Of a DNA stretch of 64,000 bases, positions 27,617 through 36,816 are shown piece by piece. The notes under the pieces were generated by a model. That model saw only the letters and a list, made by a program, of their open reading frames with translations, was not told the origin of the DNA and ran no database searches. Within the stretch, counting starts at the first letter, position 1. Each line of letters starts with the position of its first letter. A program made the translations under genes and the position numbers. Location: positions 1 to 64,000 of the forward strand of contig NZ_CADFGE010000003.1 of NCBI RefSeq assembly GCF_902833645.1, in the 5' to 3' direction. This DNA comes from Paraburkholderia fungorum. Lineage in GTDB: Bacteria > Pseudomonadota > Gammaproteobacteria > Burkholderiales > Burkholderiaceae.

Positions 27617-29032
27617 TCAGTACGCGTTTCGATGCACCAGTCCCTTCACCACCGTGGCAACAACGATGCGCATATCCAGCCCGAACGACCAGTTGCGCAA
27701 GTAATAAAGATCGCGCTCGACCCGCCCCTGCATCTTCTCGATCCGATCGGTCTCGCCTCGAAAGCCGTTCACTTGCGCCCAGCCCGTGATGCCAGGTTTG
27801 ATGCGGTAGCGGTGGATATAGCCGTCAACCAGACTGCGGTACTGATCGTCATGCTCGAGTGCATGCGGACGCGGCCCCACCACCGACATCTCGCCACGCA
27901 AGACATTGAGAAACTGAGGCAACTCGTCAAGGCTCGTGCGGCGCAGAAACGCGCCCACCCGCGTGATGCGCGGATCTCCGCGCGTGGCTTGGCGCACCAC
28001 ACCGGCTTGCTCTGCGTGCACGCGCATCGTGCGGAACTTGAAGATGCGAAAGACCTCGCCGTCCACGCCCTTGCGCCGTTGGGTAAAGAACACCGGCCCC
28101 TTCGACGACAGCTTGATAGCCGCCGCAATCGCGAGCATGAGCGGCGACAGCGCGAGCAATGCCGCGGCCGCAAACAGCCGGTCGAAGATCGCTTTCTGGA
28201 GCAACGCGCGCGGTGTCATGGGCGAGGCCATCAGATTGACGGCCGGAGCGCCGATCAGATCGACGAGGTGTCCATCGAACATCGCGAGACTGCGTACGTC
28301 GGGGATGAACCGCAGATTGACGAGGTCGCCGCTGAATTCATCGATTAGCCGTAATACCATCTGCTCTTCGGACATCGGCAACGCGATCCATACTTCTTCG
28401 ATTCGTTCGCTTCGCACCCAGTGTGCAAATTCACGCACACGCTTGAATGAGCGCAAACCCGGAAAGTCAGGCTCGCTGTGCGGCTGCGTGTTTAAGGTGG
28501 CAACCGCCTTGAAGCCGGCGCTCGGCGAACTCACCATGTTGCCTATCACGCTATCGCGATGCGCCCCCGCGCCCACCACGGCCACCATGCGCAGATTGCG
28601 TCCCGCGCGGCGCATCCGGCCGAGCACGGTATGCACGAGCAAGCGCGATGCGACGAGTCCGCCCGCGGTCATCAGGGTCCAACTCACACACCAGAGCCGC
28701 GACACCGACGCCGTGCGGTGAAGCAGGAACATGATCGCGAGACCGCAAAGCTGCACCGCAATCCAGCCGAACACGATGTTGACGACAAGACGCCATTTCG
28801 AGCGACCGCGCCACGAGTCGTAAGTGCCGAACAGGGGCAACAGCAAAATCGCCAATGCCATGTCAAGCACCACAAAGGCGCCTTCGAGAATCGGATGTGC
28901 GGCGCCGGTCACCAACAGGAGCGAAGCAAGCGCCGCGCCGAGTGCGATCAACATCACATCGAGCAGACGCGCGAGTACGTTTTCGATGTACGCAAAATCC
29001 TCGCGAGCGGCGTGACGACTCATCGTGAGCAT
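27617..29032 (-). CDS. Undecaprenyl-phosphate sugar phosphotransferase (initiating enzyme)
   Basis: A 471-residue polyisoprenyl-phosphate hexose-1-phosphate transferase (WbaP/WcaJ type) that starts the repeat unit on undecaprenyl phosphate. Four N-terminal membrane segments, then a CoA-binding-like domain (VAVVGAGAHRDSVIGNMVSS), another membrane segment, and the catalytic C-terminus with FTQRRKGVDGEVFRIFKFR, TRVGAFLRRTSLDELPQFL, GEMSVVGPRPHALEHD and KPGITGWAQVNGFRGET. The first sugar (glucose or galactose) cannot be told from sequence. It is the first gene of the minus-strand exopolysaccharide run. ATGs at 29032 and 29023 are both possible. Confidence 0.93.
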   Translation of the reverse strand: MLTMSRHAAREDFAYIENVLARLLDVMLIALGAALASLLLVTGAAHPILEGAFVVLDMALAILLLPLFGTYDSWRGRSKWRLVVNIVFGWIAVQLCGLAIMFLLHRTASVSRLWCVSWTLMTAGGLVASRLLVHTVLGRMRRAGRNLRMVAVVGAGAHRDSVIGNMVSSPSAGFKAVATLNTQPHSEPDFPGLRSFKRVREFAHWVRSERIEEVWIALPMSEEQMVLRLIDEFSGDLVNLRFIPDVRSLAMFDGHLVDLIGAPAVNLMASPMTPRALLQKAIFDRLFAAAALLALSPLMLAIAAAIKLSSKGPVFFTQRRKGVDGEVFRIFKFRTMRVHAEQAGVVRQATRGDPRITRVGAFLRRTSLDELPQFLNVLRGEMSVVGPRPHALEHDDQYRSLVDGYIHRYRIKPGITGWAQVNGFRGETDRIEKMQGRVERDLYYLRNWSFGLDMRIVVATVVKGLVHRNAY

Positions 29033-29487
29033 GGCGCTTAACCTGTCGTTCGGCCGCGCCGCAGTGCCGTACACTCGCCGCCATGCCATCCGCACACCAG
29101 CGGCACACACAAAAACACTTTCGAATTCTGCAAATCAATCTTCGACTTCACGGCATCGCTTCCAGGAATCAGTTCGCAATGCCATTCATCTGCATCACTT
29201 TTCAACGAAGCCGCATTCTCCTCTCAACGACATCCTGATCGATTGCGAAATTTCCCATTTCTGCCCGGTATCAATCAGACGAACTACGCCAATTTCTGAC
29301 TGGTTCCGAGATACGCTCAGCGCCTCCCCACTCCTCTCTTCCATAACCAATCCCTAATACATCGGCGGAGAAACTTTAACTATCTGCAATTGCGTGGGAG
29401 ACTTATGCTCGATCAATGACCCGCCGCCGCGGCAAGACCACATGCGGCGGCGGGCAAGCGACTTCTCATAGTCACAGGGGCGGCATC
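29033..29487. other. Divergent promoter region of the exopolysaccharide locus
   Basis: 455 bases between the initiating transferase (minus) and the ketopantoate-reductase-like gene (plus), without a gene. It is lower in GC than its surroundings, as expected for promoters. A strong stem CCCGCCGCCGC (29420-29430) / GCGGCGGCGGG (29444-29454) lies 33 bases ahead of the plus-strand start and would form in its leader. No ops/JUMPStart-like element was recognised. Confidence 0.5.
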
Positions 29488-30465
29488 ATGAAGATTTGCG
29501 TCTTCGGAGCAGGAGCGATTGGCGGTTTGATGGGCGTGCAACTGGCGCGCGTCGGCGCGGAGGTGAGTTTCGTCGCACGCGGCGCGCATCTGGCGGCGAT
29601 GCGCGAACACGGCGCGAGGTTGATCATGGACGGTGAAACGTACAGCGCGCCGGTACGCTGTACGTCGGACCCGCGCGAACTCGGCGTGCAGGACTTCGTC
29701 ATCATCACGTTGAAGGCACACTCGCTGCCGGGCGTGGTCGAGACCATGCAACCGCTGCTCGGCAAGCACACGGCGATCGTCACGGGCGTCAACGGCATTC
29801 CTTACTGGTACTTCTATCAGCACGGCGGAAAATTCGCCGGCACGCGCCTCGCCAGCATCGACCCGGACGGCAGCCAGTGGACGAGACTCGGTCCGGAACG
29901 CGCGATTGGCTGTGTGCTGTACCCCGCTGCGGAGATCGTCGAACCGGGTGTCATCAAGCACGTGTATGGCAAGAAATTCCCGATCGGCGAACCGAGCGGC
30001 GAACGCACGCCACGCATTCAGCAGTTGCACGAGATCATGCAGGCAGCGGGTTTCGATGCGCCGATCCGCGACAATATCCGCGACGAAATCTGGCTCAAGC
30101 TATGGGGCAACCTGTGCTTCAACCCGATCAGCGCGTTGACTCACGCCACACTCGACGTCCTCACCAGCGACCCCGGCACGCGCGCGGTATCACGCACAAT
30201 GATGCTGGAGGCCAAGCGCATTGCGGATCAGTTCGGCGTGCATTTTCGGGTGGATGTGGAAAAGCGCATCGACGGCGCGGGTGCGGTCGGCGCGCATAAA
30301 ACCTCGACGCTGGTCGATCTGGAGAACCGCCGGCCGATGGAAATCGATCCGCTCCTGACGGTGGTCCAGGAGATGGGCCGTCTCGTTGCCGAGCCCACGC
30401 CGACTATCGACGTCGTGCTCGCCCTGATCAAACTGCGCGAACGGATGGCATTGCAGGGCAACTGA
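29488..30465 (+). CDS. panE: 2-dehydropantoate 2-reductase family protein
   Basis: A 325-residue NADPH-dependent reductase of the ketopantoate-reductase family. It has the dinucleotide-binding MKICVFGAGAIGGLMGVQLA, then ALITL-type KAHSLPGVVE, VTGVNGIPYWYF, the catalytic lysine region EIWLKLWGNLCFNPISALTH, and KTSTLVDLENRRPMEIDPLL. Many Burkholderiales carry several paralogues acting on other 2-keto acids. With its setting beside an aldehyde dehydrogenase and carboxylate transporters, pantothenate synthesis is not assured. The ATG at 29488 has an AGGGG upstream. Confidence 0.85.
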   Translation: MKICVFGAGAIGGLMGVQLARVGAEVSFVARGAHLAAMREHGARLIMDGETYSAPVRCTSDPRELGVQDFVIITLKAHSLPGVVETMQPLLGKHTAIVTGVNGIPYWYFYQHGGKFAGTRLASIDPDGSQWTRLGPERAIGCVLYPAAEIVEPGVIKHVYGKKFPIGEPSGERTPRIQQLHEIMQAAGFDAPIRDNIRDEIWLKLWGNLCFNPISALTHATLDVLTSDPGTRAVSRTMMLEAKRIADQFGVHFRVDVEKRIDGAGAVGAHKTSTLVDLENRRPMEIDPLLTVVQEMGRLVAEPTPTIDVVLALIKLRERMALQGN

Positions 30466-30525
30466 ACGTCAGTTCACGCTGCCTGCCCACCTCTCGCGGC
30501 AGGCGGCAGCGGCAGGCCCGAGGCA

Positions 30526-30557
30526 AGGATCGAACGCCAGGCGTTCGATCCTTTATT
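30526..30557. terminator. Bidirectional terminator between convergent genes
   Basis: AAGGATCGAACGC and its complement GCGTTCGATCCTT form a near-perfect hairpin followed by TATTT on the plus strand and preceded by purines on the other. It separates the reductase (plus) from the aldehyde dehydrogenase (minus). Confidence 0.7.
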
Positions 30558-30564
30558 TACGCTG

Positions 30565-32019
30565 CTATTGATCGATCGCCAGCCACACTGCCTTCGGTTC
30601 GGTGAAGTTTTCGATCGCGACGTCGCCGTGCTCGCGGCCGAATCCTGAATCGCCCGAACCGCCCCAGGGCAAACGCACGTCGGTATAACCGTAAGTATTG
30701 ATCCACACGGTGCCAGCCTTCAGCTCGCGCGCCACCCGATGCACCCGGCCGATATCCGCGCTCCATACGCCGGCCGCGAGGCTATACAAGGTGCCATTGG
30801 CAATCCGCAACGCATCGGCTTCGTCGTTGAAACGAATCACGCTTGCCACCGGCCCAAAGATCTCCTCCTGCGAAATGCGCATTTCATGTTCGACATTGGC
30901 GAATACCGTCGGCTCGACGAAAAAGCCCCGCTCGCCCACCCGCTCGCCGCCCGTCACGAGCGACGCCCCTTCGGCGCGCCCTGCCTCGACATAGCCAAGC
31001 ACGGTCTTCATCTGCGCAGCGGAGATCAGCGGTCCCATCGACGTTTCGCGTGCCGCCGGATCGCCGACCTTGATTGCCTTCGCACGCGCCGCAAGACGCT
31101 CGACAACTTCGTCATACACATCGCGGTGGGCCAGAATGCGCGAGCCGGCGGAACATACCTGCCCCGTGTTGAAGAAAATACCGGACGCCGCAGCTCGCAC
31201 CGCATTGTCGAGATTCGCATCCGGAAAGATCAGGTTCGCCGATTTGCCGCCGAGCTCTAGTGTGACACGCTTGAAATTGCCGGCCGCGCCCTGCAGAATG
31301 CCGCGCCCCACTGAAGGCGAGCCCGTGAAAGTCACTTTGTCGACGCCCGGATGCGCCACCAGCGCATCGCCGACCACCCGTCCCTTGCCCGTGACGATGT
31401 TCAATACGCCCGGCGGCACGCCTGCTTCGAGCGCGAGCTCGCCGATGCGCAAGGCGCTCAGCGGCGTCATCTCCGCGGGTTTGACGATCAACGTGCAACC
31501 GCACGCCAACGCGGGTGCGATTTTCCACATGCCGATCATCAGTGGGAAATTCCACGGCACGATCGCCGCGACCACACCGACCGGCTCGCGCAGCGTGTAC
31601 GTCAAGGCGTCTGGACGCACCGGCACCACCTGCCCGTTGATCTTGTCACACCAGCCTGCGTAGTATTCGAGCGTATCGATCGCGGCGGGAATATCCTGAC
31701 GCATCACCGCCGAGATCGGCTTGCCCGCGTCGAGGCTTTCCAGCGCGGCGAGTTCCTCCTGATTCGCGCGCATCAGACCGGCGAGACGCATCAGGATGCG
31801 GCCTCGTTCCGCTGCCCGTATCGCATTCCAAACTTTCAACGCGGCGCGCGCCGCGTGTACCGCGGTATCGACATCGGCGGCACTGCCTTGCGCAACCAGT
31901 GCAATCGGTTCTTCGGTCGCCGGGTTGATATCGATGGAATATTCGCCCGTGCCGGGCGGCAAACGCTTGCCGTCGATCAGCAGATCATGGCGCCTGAGGT
32001 CGGTTTCAGTTTCCATCAT
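30565..32019 (-). CDS. NAD(P)-dependent aldehyde dehydrogenase
   Basis: A 484-residue cytosolic aldehyde dehydrogenase oxidising an aldehyde to its acid. Catalytic residues are present: Glu255 in VTLELGGKSANLIF and Cys289 in NTGQVCSAGSRI, with PWNFPLMIGMWKIAPALACG for cofactor and fold. The overall pattern is that of betaine-aldehyde or aminoaldehyde dehydrogenases, but substrate cannot be assigned. Its start overlaps the 3' end of the LysR gene by 14 bases, and the OFA transporter lies ahead of that, so the three probably form one operon. AAGGAG lies just upstream of the start. Confidence 0.92.
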   Translation of the reverse strand: MMETETDLRRHDLLIDGKRLPPGTGEYSIDINPATEEPIALVAQGSAADVDTAVHAARAALKVWNAIRAAERGRILMRLAGLMRANQEELAALESLDAGKPISAVMRQDIPAAIDTLEYYAGWCDKINGQVVPVRPDALTYTLREPVGVVAAIVPWNFPLMIGMWKIAPALACGCTLIVKPAEMTPLSALRIGELALEAGVPPGVLNIVTGKGRVVGDALVAHPGVDKVTFTGSPSVGRGILQGAAGNFKRVTLELGGKSANLIFPDANLDNAVRAAASGIFFNTGQVCSAGSRILAHRDVYDEVVERLAARAKAIKVGDPAARETSMGPLISAAQMKTVLGYVEAGRAEGASLVTGGERVGERGFFVEPTVFANVEHEMRISQEEIFGPVASVIRFNDEADALRIANGTLYSLAAGVWSADIGRVHRVARELKAGTVWINTYGYTDVRLPWGGSGDSGFGREHGDVAIENFTEPKAVWLAIDQ

Positions 32020-32950
32020 GAAGCTCCTTGTGTGGAATGTCGCGTGGGCTGACCAGCAGCGGATCGGTCAGGGCAGCGAACTGCGCCCACGCCGCCGCGG
32101 CGTTGGGTCTGAGGGAGCGGTTGCGGCGATGCACGAGCAGCGTCGTCAGATTCATCTCGGGAACCAGCGGTCTGCTCACCAGTGACGCAGCGGGTGCGGG
32201 CCAATGTCCACCGACAGGTAACACGCCGATGCCGATCCCGAGCTCGACCATGCGCGACACCGCCGCGACGTGTCCGAGCTCCTGGACCGGCCGTCGCTTC
32301 AGGCCGTGCGTAGTGAAAGCGAGTTCGAGCGCCGTGCGCACCCCCGCGTCGGCATTGAGCGTGACGAGCGCGTACTCCTGCAAGGCGCGCCACGGAACAA
32401 CGGTTTGTCGCGCCAACGGATGCCCGGGCGGCATCACCACGTGCAGCTGCGTGTCGAAAACCATTTGAGCATGCAACTGATCGGAACTCAGGGGCTCCAC
32501 GACCGAGACTACGCCGAAGTCCACTTCGCCCTGCTCGACGCTCGCCAGCACAGCGCCTTGCGCCAAGTCCTTGACCGACACGATCAGCTCCGGAAACGCC
32601 AAGGCGCAACGGGCCAGCCCCTGAGCCACCCAACTCGACGACAGCACGGGATTGCTCGCCAGCACGACCACGCCGGTGTGTCCGTCGTAAGCGGCGCGCT
32701 CCTCGCGCAAGGTCAGTTCGATTTCATCGAGCAGGCGACCGATTCTGCGTTCGAGACTCGCGCCCGCATGCGTCAGTTCCACCTGGCGTGTGGTCCGATC
32801 GAACAGTTTCAATTCGACCGCGTCCTCGAGTTCGCGCACACAACGACTCACCGCCGACTGTGTCAGATCGAACTGGCGCGCCGCGCGCGTGAAGCTCCGT
32901 TCACGCGCCACGGCGACGAACACCTTGAGTTGCTGCAGCGACACATTCAT
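32006..32950 (-). CDS. LysR-family transcriptional regulator
   Basis: A 314-residue LysR regulator: N-terminal winged HTH (LKVFVAVARERSFTRAARQF, LTQSAVSRCVRELED) and a substrate-binding domain starting GHTGVVVLASNPVLSSSWVA. It is sandwiched between an OFA transporter and an aldehyde dehydrogenase on the same strand rather than divergent from its targets, which is less usual for LysR genes. Its inducer is presumably the carboxylate or aldehyde handled by its neighbours (inference). Confidence 0.92.
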   Translation of the reverse strand: MNVSLQQLKVFVAVARERSFTRAARQFDLTQSAVSRCVRELEDAVELKLFDRTTRQVELTHAGASLERRIGRLLDEIELTLREERAAYDGHTGVVVLASNPVLSSSWVAQGLARCALAFPELIVSVKDLAQGAVLASVEQGEVDFGVVSVVEPLSSDQLHAQMVFDTQLHVVMPPGHPLARQTVVPWRALQEYALVTLNADAGVRTALELAFTTHGLKRRPVQELGHVAAVSRMVELGIGIGVLPVGGHWPAPAASLVSRPLVPEMNLTTLLVHRRNRSLRPNAAAAWAQFAALTDPLLVSPRDIPHKELHDGN

Positions 32951-32980
32951 GAGGTTACCGCCGGGGGTGGGCAGCTCACT

Positions 32981-34321
32981 CTATTCGCCTGTCTGTTCAG
33001 GCCAATGGCTAAGCCGCGAGGACTTGCTGCCGGCAACGGCGAGCGCACCCTGAGGTTCGTTGTGCGTTTCGATCCAGCGCGAACGCATGGGCGCAAGAAT
33101 GAACTTCGCCGAGATGCCCGCGACAATCGTGACGACCGCCGAGACGATAAAGACGAGATTCCAGCCGCCTGCCGCCGACAATACCGAAGCGATCGGCACC
33201 AGCAGCGAAGCCGTGCCCTTCGCGGTGTAGAGCGTGCCCGCATTGGCGGCCGCGTATTTGCTGCCAAAGGTGTCGGCACAGATTGCCGGGAAGATCGAGA
33301 AAATTTCGCCCCAGAACAGGAAGATCAATGCCGCGAACGTCATGAACGCATACGGGTTGCTGCCGTATTGCATGAGGCCGAGCAACGCCAGCCCTTCGCC
33401 GATGAAGATCACGAACATCGTGTTTTCACGGCCGAGTTTGTCGGAAATGAAACCGCATAGGGGGCGCGTAAAGCCGTTGCAGATGTTGTCGATCGAAAGC
33501 GTGGCGGTGAGCAGCGGCAGGGTCATGCCGAAGATCGTCATCGGGATGCGTGCGAGCCCCCAGTCTTTCGCAATCGGACCAATTTGCGCCGTCGCCATCA
33601 GGCCGCCGGCCGCCACCGCGACAAACGACACGTAGATCACCCAGAACACCGGTGTCCTGATCATCTGGCCCGGTGTGTAATCGACCTTGGTGACCGCGAA
33701 CTTCTTCTTCGGCGCCGCCTGCTGGCGCAAGGTGGGTTTCTTCAGCAGCAGCGCGAGGGCGAGTATGCAAACACCCTGCAGGATGCCGAAGAAAAAGAAC
33801 GTGTGCTCGTAGCCCGAGCGCGTGATCATGCTGGCGATCGGAATGACGGTGACGGCCGCGCCGGCGCCGAATCCCGCCGCCGTCAAACCGGCCGCGAGAC
33901 CGCGCCGATCCGGAAACCACTTCAACGCATTGCCGACACACGTACCGTACACGCCGCCCGCACCGATCCCGGCAATGACCGCCGACACATACAGCATCGG
34001 CAAGGTCGTCGCATAGGAATTCATGACCCAGGCGAGACCCGCGCATACCGCGCCGCCGGCGACCACGGGGCGCGGACCGAACTTGTCGACCAGCCAGCCT
34101 TCTACCGGCACGAGCCACGTTTCGGTGAGAATGAAAATAGCGAAAGCGAGCTGGATGGACGCTTCCCCCCAATGATGTCGCGCATTCATCGGCGTCACGA
34201 ACAACGTCCATGCATATTGCAGATTCGCTACCAATGCCATGCACATCATGCCGATGACGAGCTGCCACCAACGGTTCGCCCAGAATACGCGAGCCGTGGT
34301 CTGCTGAGTAATATCGTCCAT
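32981..34321 (-). CDS. Oxalate/formate antiporter-family MFS transporter (first copy)
   Basis: A 446-residue twelve-helix MFS protein of the OFA family, which exchanges oxalate for formate or carries related carboxylates. Family marks are NLQYAWTLFVTPMNARHHWG, a glycine-rich YVSAVIAGIGAGGVYGTCVG, KWFPDRRGLAAGLTAAGFG and, in the second half, RPLCGFISDKLGRENTMFV. The ATG at 34321 has GGAG nine bases upstream; the ATG at 34339 has none. It is the first gene of the OFA-LysR-aldehyde dehydrogenase run. Confidence 0.9.
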   Translation of the reverse strand: MDDITQQTTARVFWANRWWQLVIGMMCMALVANLQYAWTLFVTPMNARHHWGEASIQLAFAIFILTETWLVPVEGWLVDKFGPRPVVAGGAVCAGLAWVMNSYATTLPMLYVSAVIAGIGAGGVYGTCVGNALKWFPDRRGLAAGLTAAGFGAGAAVTVIPIASMITRSGYEHTFFFFGILQGVCILALALLLKKPTLRQQAAPKKKFAVTKVDYTPGQMIRTPVFWVIYVSFVAVAAGGLMATAQIGPIAKDWGLARIPMTIFGMTLPLLTATLSIDNICNGFTRPLCGFISDKLGRENTMFVIFIGEGLALLGLMQYGSNPYAFMTFAALIFLFWGEIFSIFPAICADTFGSKYAAANAGTLYTAKGTASLLVPIASVLSAAGGWNLVFIVSAVVTIVAGISAKFILAPMRSRWIETHNEPQGALAVAGSKSSRLSHWPEQTGE

Positions 34322-34653
34322 GCGCCTAGTCTCCGCCATTTTTTAGCGTGCGGCCGGCCGTCGCGCCGCGCACCATGTGTCTCACCTTCTGGTTATGACC
34401 CGAATAGCCTTGCCATTCGGGAATATTTGATATTTGCGTCTTTAATTCGCATTATTCGAAAAAATCCTGCCTTAATCATTGCTTTTCAGATCAGTTGTTT
34501 TATTCCGATCAATTAAGCATCGGTACCGCGCCAACTTCTTCTTTCGCCACCGCCATGCGTCAGATTCAAGCGTTAACCCGAGTACCCGGCTAACCACCGC
34601 GCCGGCAATTCCGCTTCTAATAATGGCCCATGCTAGGGTCATTGCTGAATTAC

Positions 34654-34675
34654 TAATAATTAAAGTTTGTTATTA
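34654..34675. promoter_or_regulatory. Candidate LysR operator in divergent promoter
   Basis: TAATAA, ten bases, TTATTA: a perfect inverted repeat in a markedly AT-rich stretch of the 384-base gap between OFA copy 1 (minus) and a LysR gene (plus). It ends 30 bases before the LysR ATG, a common position for autoregulation. The remainder of the gap (34322-34653) holds no gene. Confidence 0.4.
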
Positions 34676-34705
34676 TGTTGATTCACATTTGCTTATACAT
34701 TGGCC

Positions 34706-35653
34706 ATGACGATGCGCAATGCGACTCTGCGGCAACTGAAGGTCTTTGAAACGGTGGCGCGCCACCTGAGCTTCTCGCGCGCCGCGGAGGAACTGCATCT
34801 GACGCAGCCCGCCGTCTCCACCCAGGTCCGGCAACTCGAGGAACATGCAGGACTGCCGCTGTTCGAACAGCTCGGCAAGAAAATCTACCTGACGCCGGCC
34901 GGCACCGAGATGCTCCACTACAGCCGCGCGATCATCCAGCAGTTCCACGAAGTCGACGAGGCGATGGGGCAGCTTAAGGGCGTGTCCGGCGGCAAGCTGA
35001 ACGTCGCGGTGATCAGCGCCGGCGACTACTTCTTTCCGCGGGTGCTGGCCGAGTTCACGCGGCGCTACTCGGGCGTCGTGCTCAATCTCGCGGTACACAA
35101 TCGCGCGGAACTGCTGCATCAGCTCGCGACCAACCAGACCGATCTCGCCGTGATGGTGCGCCCGCCGCACGAAACCGACGCGACCAATGAGCCGTTCGCG
35201 CCGCACCCTTATGTGATCGTGGCGGCGCCCACGCATCCGCTCGCGCACAAACGCAACATCAAGATGAGCCAGTTGGCGAACGAGGCTTTTATCGTGCGCG
35301 AGCGCGGCTCCGACACCTGGAATTCGATGGAGGAAGGCTTCGCCGGCCGTCTCTCCAATCTCAAGATCGCGATGGAGATCAAGAGCACCGAGACCATCAA
35401 GCAGGCTGTGATCGCCGGCATGGGCATCGCGTTCCTGTCCGCCCATACGATCAGTCTCGAGTTGCAGCTCGGCCATCTGGTCGTGCTCGACGTCGAGAGC
35501 TTTCCCGTCATGCTCAACTGGTACGTCGTGCATCGGAAGAACAAGCGCCTGCCGCCGGTTGCGGTTGCCTTCAAACGCTTCCTGATGGAGGAAGGCGCGA
35601 ATCTCATCGAAAAAATTACCCGCGTGAAGGAATTGAGCGTCTATAAACAGTAG
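34706..35653 (+). CDS. LysR-family transcriptional regulator, CbbR-like
   Basis: A 315-residue LysR regulator. The N-terminus (ATLRQLKVFETVARHLSFSR, LTQPAVSTQVRQLEEHAGLP) and the effector domain (AVISAGDYFFPRVLAEFTRR, VMVRPPHETDATNEPFAPHP) resemble CbbR, which controls carbon fixation genes. CbbR-type proteins are also found near one-carbon and oxalate genes. It is divergent from OFA copy 1 with an AT-rich dyad between them, so OFA copy 1 or the downstream plus-strand ORF is its likely target. The ATG at 34706 is preferred over a TTG at 34700. Confidence 0.92.
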   Translation: MTMRNATLRQLKVFETVARHLSFSRAAEELHLTQPAVSTQVRQLEEHAGLPLFEQLGKKIYLTPAGTEMLHYSRAIIQQFHEVDEAMGQLKGVSGGKLNVAVISAGDYFFPRVLAEFTRRYSGVVLNLAVHNRAELLHQLATNQTDLAVMVRPPHETDATNEPFAPHPYVIVAAPTHPLAHKRNIKMSQLANEAFIVRERGSDTWNSMEEGFAGRLSNLKIAMEIKSTETIKQAVIAGMGIAFLSAHTISLELQLGHLVVLDVESFPVMLNWYVVHRKNKRLPPVAVAFKRFLMEEGANLIEKITRVKELSVYKQ

Positions 35654-35749
35654 CTTATGCAAACCCATTAAAACTTTAACTATTTCAGGCTGATCAGTAT
35701 CCCTATGCTGCAAGTGAGTTCTTTTACTTGTCTGCCGAGGAGGCCGATC

Positions 35750-36073
35750 ATGAATTCCGCTCCGCTTGACGCTCATGCCAGCACGCTGTCCCCACGCGCT
35801 GCCGTGAGCAGCGCCGACGACGCCCACCTGAGCGCCTACAACGCCGCCTTCAGCGACCTCGGCCTCCGGTTCCGCTGGGACCAGACCACACTCGATGTGC
35901 TGAAGGAATTCAATAGTGAAGCGGCGCGTATCACAGCCTACATCGAGCGATTTCACGCGCATCTTCACCGAGCGTATGACGCCGAGTTTCTTGCCCAGAT
36001 GATTCTGAGCAGGAAGCTCAGGTATTACAGCGAGTTCGCGCCAGCCAACGGGGCCAGCGAAGCCGGCGAATAG
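35750..36073 (+). CDS. Hypothetical protein (107 residues)
   Basis: Not recognised. It starts MNSAPLDAHASTLSPRAAVS, with GAGGAGG about five bases upstream, a very good ribosome binding site. The first 35 residues are Ala/Ser-rich and probably disordered. Then comes a compact helical part with aromatic residues (YNAAFSDLGLRFRWDQTTLD; YIERFHAHLHRAYDAEFL). It lies 96 bases after the CbbR-like gene on the same strand. Confidence 0.7.
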   Translation: MNSAPLDAHASTLSPRAAVSSADDAHLSAYNAAFSDLGLRFRWDQTTLDVLKEFNSEAARITAYIERFHAHLHRAYDAEFLAQMILSRKLRYYSEFAPANGASEAGE

Positions 36074-36132
36074 AGACTTCGGTGGGAGGCTCCCGCCATT
36101 CATCCAGCGTTCCGCTCGACGTATCCCTGTAT

Positions 36133-36816
36133 TCATCTTTGACGGTACATCGCGCGGTGCATGGCGTGCTGGCGTACAGGCCCATGCCTGTGTGCGCCCA
36201 TCTTCCCAGCATCGTGCCAGCCGCGACGATGCCGGTATGCTGCCGCGCGCACCATGCCCGGCGTGATCTCACGCAGCGCCCATGTTTGCTCTTCCCCTCC
36301 GTGCCATTCGATGCGCGCCAACACGCCTTGTTGCTTGCGCGTTCCCGCGTGACAACGCGCATCGCCGCGCGCATGGCGGCGTGCGCCGAACGCGTAGGCG
36401 CCGGAATTATGGAAGTGGGAGTGGGCGCGATTCGCCATCAGATGCATACCCAGCGCCGCTGCTAGCACGCTCATCGCCAGCAGCGCGGCGAGCCCGAACG
36501 GCTGGGCCTGCTCGGTGACGAAGCCGTAGCCAAGCCACCCACACAGCAGCAGCGCCGATACATTGACGATGCCGTGACCCGGACGCGCCGCCGCGCTGAG
36601 ATTCAATGTGCCGCGCAGCATGCAGAACGCGATTGCGCACGCGGCAAAAACCAGCGCGCCGATGAACACCGCCGTATAGAGTTCGAAACGCTCGACATTC
36701 GTCCGTGTCACCGTCGTCACCATCGCCGCCGAAAGATAGCAGGCGAAGCCGCCCACCATCACAGCCAGCCCCATGGCGCTGCCGAACAACGCTACGAGGC
36801 CGGGCCGTTGCGTCAT
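36133..36816 (-). CDS. Membrane protein of unknown function with odd C-terminal tail
   Basis: 227 residues as read. The first 128 form about four hydrophobic helices (MTQRPGLVALFGSAMGLAVM, FELYTAVFIGALVFAACAIA, ALLLCGWLGYGFV, LAALLAMSVLAAALGMHLMA). From about residue 130 the sequence becomes His/Arg/Gly-rich low complexity and does not look like a folded domain. The real protein may once have stopped near there, and a frameshift or lost stop could have extended it. Its ATG overlaps the stop of the FAH-family gene as ATGA, so the two are translationally coupled. No family recognised. Confidence 0.6.
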   Translation of the reverse strand: MTQRPGLVALFGSAMGLAVMVGGFACYLSAAMVTTVTRTNVERFELYTAVFIGALVFAACAIAFCMLRGTLNLSAAARPGHGIVNVSALLLCGWLGYGFVTEQAQPFGLAALLAMSVLAAALGMHLMANRAHSHFHNSGAYAFGARRHARGDARCHAGTRKQQGVLARIEWHGGEEQTWALREITPGMVRAAAYRHRRGWHDAGKMGAHRHGPVRQHAMHRAMYRQR

